A DNA stretch of 64,000 bases, taken from Akkermansia muciniphila (GTDB lineage Bacteria > Verrucomicrobiota > Verrucomicrobiia > Verrucomicrobiales > Akkermansiaceae). Under the pieces are notes generated by a model. That model had not been told where the DNA came from. It saw nothing but the letters and a program-made list of their open reading frames with translations, and made no database searches. Positions 61,490 to 64,000 of this stretch are shown in pieces (position 1 is the stretch's first letter; each line of letters opens with the position of its first letter). The DNA lies in contig NZ_PJKB01000001.1 of assembly GCF_002884975.1 (NCBI RefSeq), forward strand, positions 372,001-436,000, read 5' to 3'. The position numbers were made by a program, and so were the translations under genes.

Positions 61490-64000
61490 ATGACAGATTC
61501 ATCCATCCCGGACATGATGGCGGCGGCCAGCCGTGACAAATGGACTGACCAGCAATTGGCCGCCAAGGCCGTAGAACTGGCGGAATCCATTCTGAAACAA
61601 TCCAATGCCGGGATGCGCAGGAAGGAAAAGAAGCAGGCGCAGCAGATGGAGCGCATGATGAATGATCCGGCGGGCAAGGCATTTACGCTGGCGCTGGCGG
61701 ACCGCGTATTCCGCCCCTCCTCCTCTGCCCGTGGCGCGGAACTGTTCCGGTACCTGCTGGACGGCTACGGCATCCCCAGGTACCTGTCCGCCACGGACCG
61801 CCTGGCCATGAAGCTGGGAGGCAGGTTTTCCGCACAATTTCCGGGCGTGGTGATGCCCATGATTACCAGCCAGCTGAGGAAGGAAAGCTCCAACGTCATT
61901 CTTCCGGCGGAGGACGGGAAGCTGCATTCCCACCTGCGGCGCAGGCGCAAGGCCGGCATCCGGATGAACATCAACCAGCTGGGAGAGGCTATTCTGGGTG
62001 AGAGCGAGGCCCATCACCGCCTCCAGCAGGTCGTGGACCGCCTGGGGGACAAGGACTGTGAATACATCTCCGTCAAGATTTCAGCCATTTTCAGCCAGAT
62101 TCATCTGGTTGCCTTTGAGGAAACCGTCAAGCTCATTCAGGAGCGCCTGCGCATCCTGTACCGGGCGGCCATTACGAATGCGGTGACGCTGCCGGACGGC
62201 TCCAGAAAGCCCAAGTTCGTGAACCTGGACATGGAGGAGTACCGGGACCTTCACCTCACGGCGGAAGCGTTCAAGCGCACGCTGATGGAGGAGGAATTCA
62301 TGCATCTGGAAGCCGGGATCGTCCTTCAGGCCTACCTGCCGGATTCCTGGGAAGAACAGATGAAGCTGTGCGCCTGGGCGAAGGAACGCGTGGAGCAGGG
62401 CGGCGCGCGCATCAAGATACGCCTGGTGAAAGGCGCCAACCTGGCAATGGAGAAGGTAGAGGCCTCCATGCATGACTGGGCGCAGGCCCCGTACGGCACG
62501 AAGGCCCAGGTGGACGCCAACTACAAGAGGATGCTCCATTACGGCTGCATGCCGGAGAATGCCAGATACGTGCAGTTCGGCGTGGCCTCCCACAACCTCT
62601 TTGATCTGTGCTATGCCATGCTCCTGCGTGAGCGGGAAGGCGTGCGGGATTACGTGGAATTTGAAATGCTGGAAGGGATGGCGAACCACCAGGCGCGCGT
62701 CATCCGCCAGGCGGCGGACGGCCTGCTGCTGTATGCGCCCGTGGTCCTGAAGGAAGACTTTCACAGCGCGATTGCGTACCTGGTGCGGCGGCTGGATGAA
62801 AACACCAGTGAGGAGAACTTCCTGCATGACCTCTTTGGCATGACGCCGGGTTCCCGGAGCTGGGAAGCCCAGAAAAAGCGGTTTTTAAAGGCCTGCCAGG
62901 AAAAGGACGAGGTGAAGTACGGCCCCAACCGCACGCAGAACCGCGCCGCGGACCCCGTACAGCCCACGCATTACCGGGATGCCTTTGCCAATGAACGGGA
63001 TACGGACTGGTCCCTGAGGCAGAATGCGGAATGGATCAACGGCCTGATTGCCGCGGAAAAAGAAAAATCCGGGGAGGAGATTCCCCTGGTTGTCAACGGG
63101 GAGGAAATCACCACCAACCTGTGGGGCGTGGGCCGCGACCCGTCACGCCACAATGAAGTTTCCTACAAATTCGCGTATGCGGACTTTGACCAGATTGAAC
63201 GCGCGCTGGACACGGCGGACAAGGCCCGCTCCTCCTGGGCTTCCAAAAGCGTCAGTGAGCGTGCTGAAATCCTGCACCAGGCGGCGCAGGAACTGTCCAG
63301 AATCCGCGGTGAGGCCATTGCGGCCATGGTACGGGACGCTGGAAAGGTGCCCACGGAGGCGGATGTGGAAGTAAGTGAGGCCATTGACTTCTGCCGCTAT
63401 TATGCGGAAGGGCTGGACCGGGACGGCATGAATGACGGCGTGGAAATGACCCCGCTGGGCACCGTTTGCGTGATGTCTCCCTGGAACTTCCCCTTCGCCA
63501 TTCCTACGGGGGGAATCGCCGCCGCGCTGATGGCGGGGAACACGGTGGTGTTCAAGCCGTCGGAGCTGGCCGTTTACACGGCCTGGCAGATTGCCCAGGC
63601 CTTCTGGCGCGCCGGGGTGCCCAGGAACGTGCTTCAGTTCATGCCGATGCCGCGCAATGAAATTTCCCACAAATTCCTGATGGATCCGCGCCTGAACGGC
63701 ATCATCATGACGGGCTCCTACCGCACCGGGAAGATGCTGCGCGGCCTGCGGCCTGATCTGCGCGTACTGGCTGAAACCAGTGGAAAAGACGCCATGGTCA
63801 TTACCGCCACGGCGGACCCGGACCAAGCCGTGAAAGACCTGGTAAAGAGCGCCTTCGGCCACTCCGGGCAGAAATGCTCCGCCGCCAGCGTGGCCATTGT
63901 GGAAGCATCCGTTTATGACAACCCGGGCTTTCTGCGCCAGTTGAAGGATGCCGCCGCCAGCCTGAAAGTGGGCGGCTCCTGGGAGGTCAACTCCGTAGTG
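61490..64000 (+). CDS. putA: Bifunctional proline dehydrogenase / glutamate-semialdehyde dehydrogenase (3' end outside window)
   Basis: 837 codons are present and the frame stays open to the window edge, so the gene is truncated by the window. The N-terminal PRODH barrel shows YISVKISAIFSQIH, IKIRLVKGANLAMEKVEA and VQFGVASHNLFD. The dehydrogenase half begins near residue 500 with VCVMSPWNFPFAIPTGGI, NTVVFKPSEL and the catalytic-cysteine region GHSGQKCSAAS. No N-terminal ribbon-helix-helix DNA-binding domain is present, so it is not a self-regulating PutA of the E. coli kind. It oxidises proline to glutamate at the membrane. Confidence 0.93.
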   Translation, partial: MTDSSIPDMMAAASRDKWTDQQLAAKAVELAESILKQSNAGMRRKEKKQAQQMERMMNDPAGKAFTLALADRVFRPSSSARGAELFRYLLDGYGIPRYLSATDRLAMKLGGRFSAQFPGVVMPMITSQLRKESSNVILPAEDGKLHSHLRRRRKAGIRMNINQLGEAILGESEAHHRLQQVVDRLGDKDCEYISVKISAIFSQIHLVAFEETVKLIQERLRILYRAAITNAVTLPDGSRKPKFVNLDMEEYRDLHLTAEAFKRTLMEEEFMHLEAGIVLQAYLPDSWEEQMKLCAWAKERVEQGGARIKIRLVKGANLAMEKVEASMHDWAQAPYGTKAQVDANYKRMLHYGCMPENARYVQFGVASHNLFDLCYAMLLREREGVRDYVEFEMLEGMANHQARVIRQAADGLLLYAPVVLKEDFHSAIAYLVRRLDENTSEENFLHDLFGMTPGSRSWEAQKKRFLKACQEKDEVKYGPNRTQNRAADPVQPTHYRDAFANERDTDWSLRQNAEWINGLIAAEKEKSGEEIPLVVNGEEITTNLWGVGRDPSRHNEVSYKFAYADFDQIERALDTADKARSSWASKSVSERAEILHQAAQELSRIRGEAIAAMVRDAGKVPTEADVEVSEAIDFCRYYAEGLDRDGMNDGVEMTPLGTVCVMSPWNFPFAIPTGGIAAALMAGNTVVFKPSELAVYTAWQIAQAFWRAGVPRNVLQFMPMPRNEISHKFLMDPRLNGIIMTGSYRTGKMLRGLRPDLRVLAETSGKDAMVITATADPDQAVKDLVKSAFGHSGQKCSAASVAIVEASVYDNPGFLRQLKDAAASLKVGGSWEVNSVV

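Noticed and set aside
1-64000. CRISPR arrays, insertion-sequence transposases and rRNA genes
   Set aside because: None was recognised: there is no regular repeat-spacer pattern, no transposase motif and no rRNA-like sequence.

Overview
The window looks like a chromosomal segment of a GC-rich Verrucomicrobiota gut bacterium, most likely Akkermansia or a close relative. This is inferred from gene content and protein style: a huge DUF6288/PDZ protein with a kinase-like N-terminus, a FucU/kinase sugar cluster, menaquinone synthesis, a two-domain CcsA/ResB fusion, many starts without a clear Shine-Dalgarno site, and a large exopolysaccharide locus. No database search was possible.

Layout. (1) 1-17 kb is mostly housekeeping: a 1.47 kaa membrane-anchored DUF6288-type protein (minus), malic enzyme and an unknown exported protein (plus), metG-menD (minus), a PatB-like lyase with FucU, an N-acetylhexosamine-kinase-like enzyme, an outer-membrane-type protein, and an acyltransferase co-translated with a small helix-turn-helix regulator. 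(2) 17.3-46.3 kb is a 29-kb, single-direction (minus-strand) exopolysaccharide locus. In transcription order it holds an initiating sugar transferase, a Wza-type lipoprotein, a Wzc-type tyrosine kinase and a CpsB-type phosphatase. About a dozen GT2/GT4 glycosyltransferases follow, with an O-antigen-ligase-type polymerase, a second polytopic protein and a WcaF-type acetyltransferase. The distal end has acyltransferases, a pyruvyl transferase, a flippase and a ferredoxin/F420-hydrogenase-beta-type protein. Most junctions overlap (ATGA/TAATG) or are under 40 nt. (3) 46.8-53.5 kb on the plus strand holds ftsK, a lipoprotein, rubrerythrin, the CcsA/ResB cytochrome c assembly fusion and tRNA-Val(UAC). 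(4) 53.6-56.3 kb is a low-gene-density patch with an orphan phage tail-fibre-like gene and a frameshift-looking small ORF upstream. (5) 56.3-64 kb holds katE catalase (minus), an unknown secreted protein, a KhpB/Jag-like RNA-binding protein, a thioredoxin-fold-like exported protein and putA (runs off the end).

The most striking signal is directly upstream of the exopolysaccharide operon. A perfect 15-bp inverted repeat (46308-46322 / 46478-46492) encloses 155 bp of very AT-rich DNA, with a TTGACA hexamer abutting the left repeat and TTGATA abutting the right one. This is the architecture of an invertible (phase-variable) promoter. Inversion would replace a TTGACA box 17 bp from the outside -10 region with TTGATA at 15 bp, which suggests that the whole 29-kb surface-polysaccharide locus can be switched. 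The recombinase would have to be elsewhere, since none is encoded here. Because each repeat is also nearly palindromic, a pair of operators is the main alternative.
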